Source: Verrucomicrobiales bacterium
GTDB taxonomy: Bacteria > Verrucomicrobiota > Verrucomicrobiia > Limisphaerales > J093
Direction of reading: 5' to 3'
Assembly: GCA_015075445.1 (NCBI GenBank)
Contig: JABTUJ010000005.1
Coordinates: 1-64,000 of the forward strand
Length of the DNA stretch: 64,000 nt
Shown piece after piece: positions 1 through 9,252 of this stretch. The position numbers were made by a program, and so were the translations under genes. Under the pieces are notes generated by a model that worked only from the letters and a program-made list of their open reading frames with translations, made no database searches and was not told where the DNA came from. Numbering within the stretch: the stretch's first letter is position 1; each line of letters starts with the position of its first letter.

Positions 1-33
1 GGCAATGGCATCCGTGCTTGGCGGCGGGCTTAA
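1..33 (+). CDS. 3' tail of an upstream gene (partial)
   Basis: Frame 1 reads ten sense codons (ending AWRRA) and a TAA stop at 31-33. The next gene's ATG follows at once at 34. The abutting stop and start suggest that this is the last part of a gene co-transcribed with the PEP/pyruvate-binding protein. Nothing about its function can be read from ten residues, and it could also be non-coding leader. Confidence 0.35.
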   Translation, partial: GNGIRAWRRA

Positions 34-2676
34 ATGATGAATACCGATTTGAACTCCTTCAGCACCGGGCTGCCCGGTTTGGACCGGATGCTGTGCGGGC
101 TGGTGGCGGGCGACAACGTCGTGTGGCAGGTGGACACAGTGGACGACTACCTGCCGTTCGTGACGCCCTTCTGGGAGGAGGCACGGCGGCAGGATCGCAA
201 GCTGGTGTACTTCCGGTTCGCGCGGCACCGCGAGCTGATTGCGGACCCGGCGGGCGGGAAGGTGTACGTGATGCGGCCGGAGGACGGGTTTGAGCGGTTT
301 CTGGGGGGCATCCTGAGTGTGATCGAGCGGGAGGGGATCGGGGCGTGCTACGTGTTCGACTGGCTCTCGGATCTGGCGGCGGACTGGTACAGCGATCACA
401 TGCTCGGGAACTTCTTCCGGATCACCTGCCCGTACCTCTGTGATCTGAAGACGATTGCCTACTTCGGGCTGAAGAAGAACTCGCATTCGTTCCAGGCGAC
501 GGAAGCGATTCACCGGACCGCGCAGGTGATCCTTGAGGTTTACCGCAAACCCGGGCACGTGTACGTGCATCCGCAGAAGGTGGACCAGCGCTACTCGCCG
601 ACGCTGTACTTGCTGCACCGCTGGCACGGGGCGGAGTTCACGCCCGTGACCAACAGCGCGGTGATCACGGAGACCCTGGCCGACGTGCCGCAGCCGTGGA
701 TGGACTTCAGCATCCATCGCCCGGGCGTCTGGCTCGAGACGTTCCGGCAGGCGGAAGCCACGTGGCAGGCGGTGAAGGCGGGGCGGCAGCCGGCCAGCGA
801 AGCCGACGTCTGGTTCCGGCGGGTGCTGAAGATGGTGGTGACGCGCGACGTGCGCTTCTCAGCCCTGGCGCAGCGGTACTTCGATCTCGGCGACCTGATC
901 GAGATCATGAAGCGGATGATCGGGACCGGGCAGATTGGCGGCAAGACGCTGGGGATGCTGCTGGCGCGGGCGATCCTGCGGCGGGCCGCGCCGCGCTGGA
1001 GCGACCGGCTGGAGAGTCACGACTCGTTCTACATCGGCTCGGACGTGTTCTACACCTACCTCGTCGAGAACGGGTGCTGGTGGTTGCGACGGCGGCAGGG
1101 GGATTTCGAGGCGTATCTGCAGCAGGCGGCGGAGGCGCGGGAGCGGATCCTGCGCGGGACGTTTGCCGAGAGCGTTGGGGAGCAGTTCGCCGAGATGCTC
1201 GAGTACTTCGGGCAGTCGCCGATCATTGTGCGGTCGAGCAGCCTGCTCGAGGACAACTACGGCAACGCCTTTTCGGGCATGTACGACAGTGTCTTCTGCG
1301 CGAACCAGGGGTCGCCGGCGCTGCGGCTCGAGGCGTTCATGGCGGCGGTGCGGACGGTGTATGCGAGCACCATGTCTCCTGAGAGCCTGGCGTACCGGCA
1401 GCATCACGGGTTGCTGGATCAGGACGAGCAGATGGGGTTGCTGGTGCAACGGGTGTCGGGCGAGCTTTACGGGCGGCACTTTTTCCCGCAGGTGGCCGGC
1501 GTGGGCTTCTCCTTCAACCCGTTCGTGTGGAAGAAGACCATCGATCCGCAGGCGGGTTTCCTGCGGCTGGTCTTCGGTCTGGGCACCCGCGCGGTGGACC
1601 GCACGGACGACGATTACACCCGGCTGGTCGCGCTGAACGAACCGGCGCTGCGTCCCGAGGGGACGGGGTCGGATGCGCGACAATACGGGCAACGCCGGGT
1701 CGACGTGCTGGACCTGCAGGCAAACGCCCTGGTGACACGCGAGTTTGCGGAGGTGGCGCATGAGCTCGAGACGGACCTGCTCGAACTGTTCAGCGAGGAG
1801 AACAGCAGCCGGGCTTCGGGTTCGGCAGCGGAGGGCGGGACGGCGGCGCCGGTGCTGGATTTCGACCGGATGCTGGCGCAGACGCGGTTTGCCCCGGACA
1901 TGCGGGAGCTGCTGCGGACGCTCGAGACGGCTTACGACAATCCGGTGGACATCGAGTTCACGGCAAACTTCCTACCGGACGGCCAGTACCGGATCAACCT
2001 GCTCCAGTGCCGGCCGTTCCAGGTCAAGATCCTGGGCACGGGCAGCCGGGCGAAGATCCCGACCTCGCTGACGGCCGAGCAGAAGCTGATCGAGTCCGAA
2101 GGGCCGGTGGTCGGGCACAGCCTGGCGACGGGCATTCACCGGTTGATCTACGTGGTGCCGGCGGTGTATGCGCAGCTTTCGATGAGCCAGCGGTACTCGG
2201 TGGCGCGGGCGATTGGGCGGCTGACGCATCTGAATGACGGGGCGAACCAGCGGACGATCATGCTGGTGGGCCCGGGGCGCTGGGGCACTTCAATGCCGTC
2301 GCTCGGCGTGCCGGTGTCGTTTGCCGAGATCAACACCGTCTCGGTGATCTGCGAACTGGCGTTGATGCACGAGGGCCTGGTGCCGGACATCTCCCTGGGG
2401 ACGCATTTCTTCAACGACCTGGTCGAGATGGACATGCTTTATTTCGCCGTGTCACCCGGGAAGCCGGGACACCTGCTGAACGAAGCCTGGCTGTGTGCGC
2501 AACCCAACCGGCTGGCGGAGCTGCTGCCGACGGTGCAGGGGCTGGCGGACGCGCTGCGGGTGATCGATCCCGGCCGCGACGGCCAACCGCCGCTCTGTCT
2601 CAACGTGGACTCGATGAACCAGCGGGCGCTCTGCTACCTCGATCCGGGCGCGCCGGCGGGCGGGGCGGGCGAGTGA
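34..2676 (+). CDS. PEP/pyruvate-binding domain protein with degenerate KaiC-like N-terminus
   Basis: An 880-residue protein. Residues 10-20 (STGLPGLDRML) match the opening of KaiC/RecA-type ATPases, but the Walker A loop that should follow is absent (VAGDNVVWQVD), so the N-terminal domain probably does not hydrolyse ATP. From about residue 300 (GGKTLGM) to 660 (LQCRPF) it looks like the PEP synthase/pyruvate phosphate dikinase ATP-binding domain, with the signature IIVRSSSLLED near 398. The swivelling phosphohistidine domain and the PEP-binding barrel of true dikinases are missing. The last 220 residues (VGPGRWGTS near 745) are conserved-looking but unassigned. The reaction is unknown; nucleotide- or phosphate-dependent sensing or phosphotransfer to a partner is an inference. 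Two ATGs are adjacent at 34 and 37. Confidence 0.8.
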   Translation: MMNTDLNSFSTGLPGLDRMLCGLVAGDNVVWQVDTVDDYLPFVTPFWEEARRQDRKLVYFRFARHRELIADPAGGKVYVMRPEDGFERFLGGILSVIEREGIGACYVFDWLSDLAADWYSDHMLGNFFRITCPYLCDLKTIAYFGLKKNSHSFQATEAIHRTAQVILEVYRKPGHVYVHPQKVDQRYSPTLYLLHRWHGAEFTPVTNSAVITETLADVPQPWMDFSIHRPGVWLETFRQAEATWQAVKAGRQPASEADVWFRRVLKMVVTRDVRFSALAQRYFDLGDLIEIMKRMIGTGQIGGKTLGMLLARAILRRAAPRWSDRLESHDSFYIGSDVFYTYLVENGCWWLRRRQGDFEAYLQQAAEARERILRGTFAESVGEQFAEMLEYFGQSPIIVRSSSLLEDNYGNAFSGMYDSVFCANQGSPALRLEAFMAAVRTVYASTMSPESLAYRQHHGLLDQDEQMGLLVQRVSGELYGRHFFPQVAGVGFSFNPFVWKKTIDPQAGFLRLVFGLGTRAVDRTDDDYTRLVALNEPALRPEGTGSDARQYGQRRVDVLDLQANALVTREFAEVAHELETDLLELFSEENSSRASGSAAEGGTAAPVLDFDRMLAQTRFAPDMRELLRTLETAYDNPVDIEFTANFLPDGQYRINLLQCRPFQVKILGTGSRAKIPTSLTAEQKLIESEGPVVGHSLATGIHRLIYVVPAVYAQLSMSQRYSVARAIGRLTHLNDGANQRTIMLVGPGRWGTSMPSLGVPVSFAEINTVSVICELALMHEGLVPDISLGTHFFNDLVEMDMLYFAVSPGKPGHLLNEAWLCAQPNRLAELLPTVQGLADALRVIDPGRDGQPPLCLNVDSMNQRALCYLDPGAPAGGAGE

Positions 2677-2680
2677 CGCG

Positions 2681-3784
2681 TCAGATGTTCTCGCCCAGGC
2701 TCGGCTCGGCGGGATAGGCGACCTTGATTTCCGGTTCAAGCGGACCGGTCTCGGTGGCGAGCACGCGGTAATTGCGGATCTGGAGCGAGATGCGCTGGCC
2801 GTCTTCGAGGCCCAGTTGGGCGTACTCCTCCTTGGTGATCCGGCCACGGATGAGCAGGCCGGATTCAAGCTCGATTTCCAGCCGCAGCATCGTGCCCAGA
2901 AAGTAGGTGCGGCGCAGCGTGCCGAGATAGCGGTAGAGCGAGAGGTCCGGAGACACCTGGACCGCATAGGGCCGGAAGCCGATGCGCAGGCGGTGACCGT
3001 CCGGCAGGCCGAGCGCGGGGACCTGGATTTCATGGAGGCTCGCCATTCCGCCCCAGACCTCGAGCTCGAGGACGTTCATGACCCCGATGAAGCGGGCCAC
3101 GAACTCGTTGATGGGGGACTCATAGACTTCGCGGGGCGAACCGATCTGCTCGAGGTGACCGCGGGAGAAGATGACGATGCGGTCGGCCACCTCCATCGCC
3201 TCCTCTTGGTCGTGGGTGACAAAGAGGGTGGTGACATTGAGGTCGTGGTGCAGCTTGACGAGCCACTCGCGGAGCTCCTGGCGGATCTTGGCGTCCACCG
3301 CCCCGAACGGCTCATCGAGCAAGAGCACGCGGGGTTTCGGGGCGAGGGCGCGGGCGATGGCGACACGCTGGCGCTGGCCGCCGGAGAGCTGGTGGGGGTA
3401 GCGACGTTCCAGACCCTCGAGGCCGAACAGCCGGAGGAGCTCCATGACCCGCTGCTTGATCTCCCGCCGCTTCCATCCCTTCACCTTGAGTCCAAAGGCG
3501 ATGTTCTTGAACACGCTCATGTTCTTGAACAGCGCGTAGCTCTGGAAGACGAACCCGATGTTGCGCTGCTGGACCGGCACATCATTGACCCGTTCGCCGC
3601 GGATGAAGATGTCGCCGCCGGTCGGGAGCTCGAGCCCGGCGATCATGCGCAACACGGTGGTCTTGCCGCCGCCACTGGGCCCCAGCAGGGCCATCAGCTC
3701 GCCATCGGCCACACTGAAGCTCACGCCTTCAACCGCGACGGTCGGGCCGAACTTCTTGCTCACATTGCGCAGTTCGATGCTCAT
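2681..3784 (-). CDS. cysA: Sulfate/thiosulfate ABC transporter ATP-binding protein CysA
   Basis: A 367-residue ATPase that would power the CysT-CysW sulfate permease at the inner membrane. Walker A is GPSGGGKTT (35-43), the ABC signature LSGGQ is at 133-137, Walker B LLLDEP at 154-159, and the switch histidine is in VTHDQEEA at 191. A C-terminal regulatory (TOBE-like) region of about 120 residues follows, as in CysA/PotA-type subunits. The open frame extends much further upstream, but the family start MSIELRNV at 3784 is preferred: it overlaps the stop of the upstream gene as ATGA. Unusually, cysA is the last gene of the operon, separated from the permease genes by three amino acid enzymes. 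It converges on the preceding plus-strand gene with 4 bases between them. Confidence 0.9.
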   Translation of the reverse strand: MSIELRNVSKKFGPTVAVEGVSFSVADGELMALLGPSGGGKTTVLRMIAGLELPTGGDIFIRGERVNDVPVQQRNIGFVFQSYALFKNMSVFKNIAFGLKVKGWKRREIKQRVMELLRLFGLEGLERRYPHQLSGGQRQRVAIARALAPKPRVLLLDEPFGAVDAKIRQELREWLVKLHHDLNVTTLFVTHDQEEAMEVADRIVIFSRGHLEQIGSPREVYESPINEFVARFIGVMNVLELEVWGGMASLHEIQVPALGLPDGHRLRIGFRPYAVQVSPDLSLYRYLGTLRRTYFLGTMLRLEIELESGLLIRGRITKEEYAQLGLEDGQRISLQIRNYRVLATETGPLEPEIKVAYPAEPSLGENI

Positions 3785-5277
3785 GGCGTTCCGCGGGAAT
3801 CGGCTGCAGCGGGGGACGCTCCGCCCAAGGCGCGCGCGATTCTGGCCCAGATCCACTCGGGATCCTCCAGCCCGACCGAGAGGCGGATGAGGTGGCGCGA
3901 CACGCCACACGCTTCCGCCCAGGCGAGCTCGCCGTAGTGCGCCAGGAGGGTGAACGGACAGGCCAGCGTGAAGACCGTCCCCAGACTCGGCCCCTTGCAC
4001 AGCGCGAGCCGATCGTAGCAACGCGGCGAAGCCACCGCGGCGTCCCGGGGCAGGAACGTCACCAGCGAACCCCAGCCGCCGTCCGGGCGCCGAACCGCCT
4101 CGTAACGGTCCTGGAACTCCCAGCGGGGGTACCAGACGCACTCGACCGCCGGATGCTGACGCAGACGCTCGGCGATGCACAGCCCGTTCGCGTTGTGGCG
4201 CCGCATCCGTTCCGGGAACGTGCGGCCCTGCTGTTCAATCACACGGGCTTCGCTTCCCCACAGCAATTCCTCATGGCCGGCTTGGACCCGCGGCTTCAGA
4301 GCGGCGTGATACGGCGAGCGCGGGTTGCAGATGACGGCCCCGCCCATCGCGTCGCCAGTGCCAACGATGTACTTCGTCAGGCTGGTGGCGATGAGATCGG
4401 CATGCGGGCGGAGGTCGACGTTCAGCGGCGTCGCGACGACATCGTCCACGACCAGTGGCACCCGGTGTCGGCGCACGACCGGCGTGACGCGGGCCAGGTC
4501 CGCAGACCCCAACAGCGGGTTGCCGGGGATTTCACAGAAGCAGGCCGCCAGCGGGCCGCGTTGCAGCACCGCCTCGAGGTCCTCGGCGATCCGTTCGAGC
4601 GCGGGCAACAGATGGGCGCCGTGCCCGAACTTCTCCTGGAGCTTGAGGGTGTCCACGTACGGAAACCCCAGTTGCGCGGTGGGCCGATCGGGGGTGCGAT
4701 GGCGGACCGCCTCGAGGGCGGTGGCCTGGGCTGCCATCCCGGTCGGCGTGAGAAACACGTCGTCCTCGGCGCAGTCGTACCAGGCGGCGAGCTGGCGGCG
4801 CAGGGACCGGAGGATTTCCGGCGTTTCCGGCGGGGACAGATCATCGGCCAGCCAGGCCTCCGCCTGACGGCTCGAGACGATCCAGCCGGTGTGCTGCCAG
4901 AAGGCGCGCAAGGCGGGTTCGCCGTCCAGGTTCGTGCGTACCCCGGCGAGACCCCGTTGCTGGACGACCTCCGCCGGCGCGCCGGTGGTCCGGGTGATGA
5001 ACGTGGCGGCGGCGCGCGCCTTGGCGGGCGAGGGAAAAGGCAGGCAAGGCTGGTCGGGCGCGAGCATTCGGCTCACTTCCAACACCAGCGGATGGATGAG
5101 GAAACGCGGGTATCCCTGGCCCAGGTGAGCCAGCACCTCGGGTCGCTTCTCTTCGTAACCGACCACGTCCTGCCAGCGCGGCAGCGCGACGGAGACCGCG
5201 TGCACGGAATCCGGCAACGGCTGGCCCAGATCGGCGCCTTCCCAGCGCGGCGCGGTGAGGAGGTCGCGCGGCTTCAC
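3781..5277 (-). CDS. PLP-dependent cystathionine gamma-synthase-like protein, long form
   Basis: A 498-residue fold-type I PLP enzyme of the Cys/Met metabolism family. The Schiff-base lysine is in TSLTKYIVGTGDAMGG near residue 300. It is about 110 residues longer than bacterial MetB, with an N-terminal extension (RWQDVVGYEEKRP near residue 35), and resembles the longer cystathionine gamma-synthase type known from fungi. The expected reaction joins cysteine to an activated homoserine, or a related gamma/beta-replacement; the substrate cannot be read from the sequence. It overlaps the genes on both sides by 4 bases (ATGA), so it is translationally coupled to the upstream metB-like gene and to cysA downstream. 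Two distinct family members in one operon suggest complementary substrates. Confidence 0.8.
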   Translation of the reverse strand: MKPRDLLTAPRWEGADLGQPLPDSVHAVSVALPRWQDVVGYEEKRPEVLAHLGQGYPRFLIHPLVLEVSRMLAPDQPCLPFPSPAKARAAATFITRTTGAPAEVVQQRGLAGVRTNLDGEPALRAFWQHTGWIVSSRQAEAWLADDLSPPETPEILRSLRRQLAAWYDCAEDDVFLTPTGMAAQATALEAVRHRTPDRPTAQLGFPYVDTLKLQEKFGHGAHLLPALERIAEDLEAVLQRGPLAACFCEIPGNPLLGSADLARVTPVVRRHRVPLVVDDVVATPLNVDLRPHADLIATSLTKYIVGTGDAMGGAVICNPRSPYHAALKPRVQAGHEELLWGSEARVIEQQGRTFPERMRRHNANGLCIAERLRQHPAVECVWYPRWEFQDRYEAVRRPDGGWGSLVTFLPRDAAVASPRCYDRLALCKGPSLGTVFTLACPFTLLAHYGELAWAEACGVSRHLIRLSVGLEDPEWIWARIARALGGASPAAADSRGTP

Positions 5278-6431
5278 CCGAGCACCTCGCTGAGCGCGGC
5301 GTCCAGGTCAGCACCCAGGTCGTCCACGTCTTCAATACCGACGGACAACCGGACCAGGCCATCGGCAATGCCGACGCGACGGCGGACGTCCGGGGGCACC
5401 GAGGCGTGCGTCATCGAGGGGGGGTGACACACCAGGCTTTCGACACCGCCGAGGCTTTCGGCGAGGGTGAAGCAGCGCAGGCGCCGGCAGAACGCGAGCG
5501 TCGCTTCGACCGAGGCCTCGAGCTCGAAGGTGACAATGCCCGAGCCGGCGCGCATCTGGCGGCGGGCGAGGTCGTATTGCGGGTGACTGGGGAGGAACGG
5601 GTACCGGACGTGGCGAACGCCGCGGCGGGTTTCCAGCCACGCGGCCAGGACGAGCGCGCTGGTGCAGTGCCGTTCCATGCGCAGCGCGAGGGTGCGCATA
5701 CCGCGGGTGGTCAGCCAGGCGTCGAAGGGTCCCGGCTGGAGGCCCAGGGCCTTTTGAGCGAACACCATCTGCTCGTGCCACGCCGGATCGTTCGTGGCCA
5801 CCACGCCCCCGAGGCAGTCGCTGTGGCCGTTCAAGTACTTGGTCGTCGCCGCGAGCGAGAGCGTGGCGCCCAGGGCGAGAGGCTGTTGGAGGTAGGGCGA
5901 CGCAAACGTGTTATCCACCACGGTGGTTGCCCCCACCTCGCGGGCCACGGCGCTGAGACCCGCCAGATCCAGGACTTTGAGCAGCGGATTGGTGGGGCTC
6001 TCGAGCCAGACCAGGCGCGGGCGGCGGCGACGGATCTCGTCCCAGTTCGCTGGTTCGGCCAGATCGATGTAGGTCACGTCCAGACCGAACTTGCCGAACA
6101 CGCGCTCAAAGAGGCGGTACGTGCAGCCGTAGAGATTCTGCTCCGCCACAATCCGGTCGCCGCTCCGAAGCGTCGAAACCACGGCCGTGATGGCGGAAAC
6201 GCCGCTGGCGAACGCGGTGGCGTGCCGGGCGCCTTCCAGCGACGCGACGGCCTGTTCGAGGAGACGGAAGTTCGGGTTACCCGACCGGGTGTAGTCGAAG
6301 CCATCCGGATTTCCGCTCGCGAAGGTGGCGGTGAGGAAGACGGGGGGCATGACGGCGCCGGTGGTGCCGGCAAAGCCGCGACCCGTATGGACGGCGCGCG
6401 TGGTGAAGCCGCCGGAGTGAGGGAGGCTCAT
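5274..6431 (-). CDS. metB: Cystathionine gamma-synthase/lyase-family PLP enzyme
   Basis: A 385-residue protein, the normal length for the MetB/MetC/MetZ family. The PLP lysine lies in ATTKYLNGHSD near residue 198, the same place as in E. coli MetB. The N-terminal segment TRAVHTGRGF and the motif YTRSGNPN are family hallmarks. The likely role is transsulfuration or sulfhydrylation in methionine/cysteine synthesis, using cysteine made by the neighbouring CysK. Whether it acts as gamma-synthase, gamma-lyase or O-acyl-homoserine sulfhydrylase cannot be settled from sequence alone. The start codon lies 3 bases after the cysK stop, and its stop overlaps the next gene, so it sits in the middle of a tightly packed operon. 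Confidence 0.85.
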   Translation of the reverse strand: MSLPHSGGFTTRAVHTGRGFAGTTGAVMPPVFLTATFASGNPDGFDYTRSGNPNFRLLEQAVASLEGARHATAFASGVSAITAVVSTLRSGDRIVAEQNLYGCTYRLFERVFGKFGLDVTYIDLAEPANWDEIRRRRPRLVWLESPTNPLLKVLDLAGLSAVAREVGATTVVDNTFASPYLQQPLALGATLSLAATTKYLNGHSDCLGGVVATNDPAWHEQMVFAQKALGLQPGPFDAWLTTRGMRTLALRMERHCTSALVLAAWLETRRGVRHVRYPFLPSHPQYDLARRQMRAGSGIVTFELEASVEATLAFCRRLRCFTLAESLGGVESLVCHPPSMTHASVPPDVRRRVGIADGLVRLSVGIEDVDDLGADLDAALSEVLG

Positions 6432-6434
6432 CGC

Positions 6435-7394
6435 TCAGGGCACCGGATCGCTCTCGACGCTGAGGTCGGCAAACAGCCAGGAAGAGAGGTACCGTTCGCA
6501 GCAGGACGGGACGATGACCACGATCTGTCGGCCTTCATTCTCGGGTCGTTGCGCGAGCTGGAGGGCGGCCCAGATGGCAGCGCCACTAGAAATGCCCACC
6601 GGGATGCCCTCGAGCTGGTTCACCGCCTTCGAGATCGGGCCCGAATCCTCCTCCTTGACCTGGATGATCTCGTCCAGGATGGCGGTGTTGAGCACCTCGG
6701 GGACGAAGCCGGCCCCAATGCCCTGGATCTTGTGGGGGCCGGGGGCGCCACCGGAGAGCACGGGGGAACGGGCCGGTTCCACGCCGATGGCGCGGAAGGT
6801 GGGCTTGCGCGGCTTGAGCACTTCCGCGACGCCGGTGATGGTCCCGCCGGTGCCGATGCCGGCCACGACGATGTCCACCCGGCCGTCGGTGTCGCGCCAG
6901 ATCTCCTCGGCGGTGGTGCGGCGGTGAATCTCCGGGTTGGCGGGGTTGGCGAACTGCTGGGGAATGACGCTGTTCGGGATCTGGGCCCGCAGTTCCTCGG
7001 CCCGGGCCACGGCGCCGCGCATGCCTTTCGCGCCCTCTGTGAGCACCAGTTTCGCCCCGAGGATCTTGAGGAGCTTCCGCCGTTCCAGACTCATGGTCTC
7101 GGGCATCGTGAGAATGAGCTTGAGACCGCGGGCGGCGGCGACGAACGCGAGGGCGATGCCGGTGTTGCCGCTGGTGGGTTCGATGAGGACGGTGTCGGGC
7201 TTGATCCGGCCCGTGCGCACGCCTTCCTCGATCATCGCGACGCCGATGCGGTCCTTGACGCTGCCCAGCGGGTTGAAGAACTCGAGTTTGAGGAGGATTT
7301 CGGCCCGGGCGCCGTGGTTCTTGGCGACCCGGTTGAGGCGCACCAACGGGGTGTTACCGATGGTGCCGGTGATGTCGTCGTGGATGCGAGCCAT
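6435..7394 (-). CDS. cysK: Cysteine synthase A (O-acetylserine sulfhydrylase)
   Basis: A 319-residue PLP enzyme that converts O-acetylserine and sulfide to cysteine in the cytoplasm. The PLP lysine is in LGSVKDRIG (K47). The substrate loop TSGNTG is at 74-79, and the phosphate-binding GIGTGGT is near 180. Length and motifs are those of CysK/CysM. The start ATG at 7394 is chosen over the longer open frame because a ribosome binding site (AGAAAGGAAACC) lies just upstream and the family begins at this point. It follows the permease gene cysW by 40 bases, so sulfate uptake and cysteine formation are transcribed together. Confidence 0.93.
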   Translation of the reverse strand: MARIHDDITGTIGNTPLVRLNRVAKNHGARAEILLKLEFFNPLGSVKDRIGVAMIEEGVRTGRIKPDTVLIEPTSGNTGIALAFVAAARGLKLILTMPETMSLERRKLLKILGAKLVLTEGAKGMRGAVARAEELRAQIPNSVIPQQFANPANPEIHRRTTAEEIWRDTDGRVDIVVAGIGTGGTITGVAEVLKPRKPTFRAIGVEPARSPVLSGGAPGPHKIQGIGAGFVPEVLNTAILDEIIQVKEEDSGPISKAVNQLEGIPVGISSGAAIWAALQLAQRPENEGRQIVVIVPSCCERYLSSWLFADLSVESDPVP

Positions 7395-7434
7395 GGGTTT
7401 CCTTTCTGGAGGGGTTGGGGTTTGGAGCGAGGGA

Positions 7435-8373
7435 TCAGGACGAAGGCCGGACGCGCGGCTCCCGGGGTTCCGCGGGCGCGGGCTCAGGCGGCAGCACACG
7501 CTGGGCGAGGGTGAAAGCCCGCTGCTGTTTCCATTCGAGAAACGACTTCAAGACCAGGGTCAGGAGGGCCAGGAGGGCGAGGAGGCTGGCCACGGCGAAC
7601 GCGCCGGTGGCGTTGTACTCGTGGTAGAGCTTGTCCACCCGCAGCGGCACCGTGTCGGTCTTCCCGGCGATGTGGCCGGAGAGCACCGAGACGGCGCCGA
7701 ACTCGCCCATCGCCCGGGCATTGCAGAGGATGATGCCGTAGAGCAGGCCCCACTTCACCGACGGGAGCGTGACCTGCCAGAAGGTGGTCCACCCGCTGGC
7801 CCCGAGCGTCAGGGCCGCCTGCTCCTGGTCGGCGCCGGTGGCCTGCATGACGGGAATGAGCTCGCGCGCCACGAACGGGAAGGTCACGAAAAGCGTGGCC
7901 AGCACGATGCCGGGGACGTTCCACACGATCTGGATGCCGTGGTCCTGCAGCCAGTGTCCGAGGTGCCCCTGGAGCCCGAACATGACAAGATAGATCAAGC
8001 CTGCGACCACCGGCGAGATCGAGAACGGCAGATCGATGAGGGTCACCAGGAAGGCCTTGCCGCGGAATTCAAACTTGGTGATTGCCCAGGCCGCCGCCAC
8101 GCCGAAGACCGTGTTCAGCGGCACCGTGATGGCCGCCACCAGCAGCGTCAGCTTGACCGCCGCGATGGTGTGAGGTTCGGCCAGTTCGGCCGCGTAGAAA
8201 CTCCAGCCCTTGGCCAGCGCCTGCCAGAAGACGTTGACGAGTGGCAGCAGGAGAAACACCGCCAGGAACACCGTGGCCAGCCCGATCAGGACCCGCCGTA
8301 CCCAGCCGACCTCCTCCGGACCGCGGGAGGCGGTCTCGGCGGCGCGCAGTCGGGAAGGGAGGATTCCAGCCAT
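7435..8373 (-). CDS. cysW: Sulfate ABC transporter permease CysW
   Basis: An integral inner-membrane protein of 312 residues with about six hydrophobic segments. The binding-protein-dependent transport signature is present in the cytoplasmic loop ([18 protein letters not shown] followed by GEFGAV). It forms the permease heterodimer with CysT and is powered by CysA. The ATG at 8373 lies 11 bases after the cysT stop; an in-frame ATG at 8409 would overlap cysT by 25 bases and add 12 residues. Neither has a strong ribosome binding site, so the start is uncertain. The C-terminus has a proline-rich tail (PPEPAPAEP). Confidence 0.9.
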   Translation of the reverse strand: MAGILPSRLRAAETASRGPEEVGWVRRVLIGLATVFLAVFLLLPLVNVFWQALAKGWSFYAAELAEPHTIAAVKLTLLVAAITVPLNTVFGVAAAWAITKFEFRGKAFLVTLIDLPFSISPVVAGLIYLVMFGLQGHLGHWLQDHGIQIVWNVPGIVLATLFVTFPFVARELIPVMQATGADQEQAALTLGASGWTTFWQVTLPSVKWGLLYGIILCNARAMGEFGAVSVLSGHIAGKTDTVPLRVDKLYHEYNATGAFAVASLLALLALLTLVLKSFLEWKQQRAFTLAQRVLPPEPAPAEPREPRVRPSS

Positions 8374-8384
8374 GGGCGATCGTG

Positions 8385-9209
8385 TCAGTGTTGCCAGGCA
8401 CTGACCCACCGTTCGAGGAGGTTCAGCACCCCGAGCAGGAGGAAGGAGAACACCAGCAGCACCACCGCGATGGCGATGGCACCGGCGAAGTCGTATTCCT
8501 CAAGGCGAATGACAATCAGAAGGGGCGCGATTTCCGAATGGTACGGCTGGTTGCCGGCGATGAAAATAACCGAGCCGTATTCGCCGATGGCCCGGGCGAA
8601 CGCCAGCGCAAAGCCCGTCAGAACCGCCGGCAGCACCGTGGGGGCGATGATGCTCAGGAACGTGCGCAACCGGCTGGCCCCCAGCGTGGCCGCCACTTCT
8701 TCAACCTCGCGTTCGAAGTTCTGCAGCACCGGTTGCAGGGTGCGCACCACAAAGGGCAGACCGATGAACGTCAGCGCGATGACCACCCCCAGCCGGCTGA
8801 ACGACCCCTCGATCCCCAGCGGAACGAGCCATCGCCCCAGCCAACCGTTGGCCCCGAACAGCTCCGAAAGCGTCAGCCCCGCCACCGCCGTCGGCAACGC
8901 GAAGGGGAAATCGACCAGCGCGTCCAGGAACCGTTTGCCGGCGAACTCGTACCGGACGAGCACCCAGGCCACGAGCGTCCCGAACACCGCGTTGATGAGC
9001 GCCGCAATCAGGGACGCCCCGAAGGTCAGCCGGTAAGCCGCCAGTGCCCGCTCGTGGGTGGCCACGGCCCAGAACTCCGACCACGACAAGTCCAACAGTT
9101 TCCAGAACAGCCCGGCGATGGGCAACAGCACGATGACGCCCAGGTAACTGAGCGTATAACCCAGGCTGAGGCCGAAGCCGGGCAGGACGTTGAACGATCT
9201 TACAGCCAT
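8385..9209 (-). CDS. cysT: Sulfate ABC transporter permease CysT
   Basis: A 274-residue membrane permease with about six transmembrane segments. The EAA-type loop is AATLGASRLRTFLSIIAP followed by ARAIGEYGSV, characteristic of CysT/CysU. It is the first gene of the sulfate operon. No periplasmic sulfate-binding protein (Sbp/CysP) is encoded in this operon or anywhere in the window, so the transporter must use a binding protein made elsewhere. Upstream lie 45 untranslated bases, then a short Cys-rich ORF, a dyad and a dispersed repeat. Confidence 0.92.
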   Translation of the reverse strand: MAVRSFNVLPGFGLSLGYTLSYLGVIVLLPIAGLFWKLLDLSWSEFWAVATHERALAAYRLTFGASLIAALINAVFGTLVAWVLVRYEFAGKRFLDALVDFPFALPTAVAGLTLSELFGANGWLGRWLVPLGIEGSFSRLGVVIALTFIGLPFVVRTLQPVLQNFEREVEEVAATLGASRLRTFLSIIAPTVLPAVLTGFALAFARAIGEYGSVIFIAGNQPYHSEIAPLLIVIRLEEYDFAGAIAIAVVLLVFSFLLLGVLNLLERWVSAWQH

Positions 9210-9252
9210 CCGGTAGCACAGAAGACGTCGTTAGCTTAGGAAACGGACTCTC

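Noticed and set aside
3785-4180. Upstream extension of cysA to 499 residues
   Set aside because: It is antisense-like sequence inside the adjacent PLP gene, and the CysA family begins at MSIELRNV.
5406-7514. A 702-residue plus-strand open frame over the sulfur operon
   Set aside because: It is the shadow of the metB-like and cysK genes on the other strand and has no family motifs.
9210-9252. A SAM or cobalamin riboswitch ahead of the sulfur operon
   Set aside because: I looked for SAM-I-type and cobalamin-type conserved boxes in the 9210-9535 gap and saw none.
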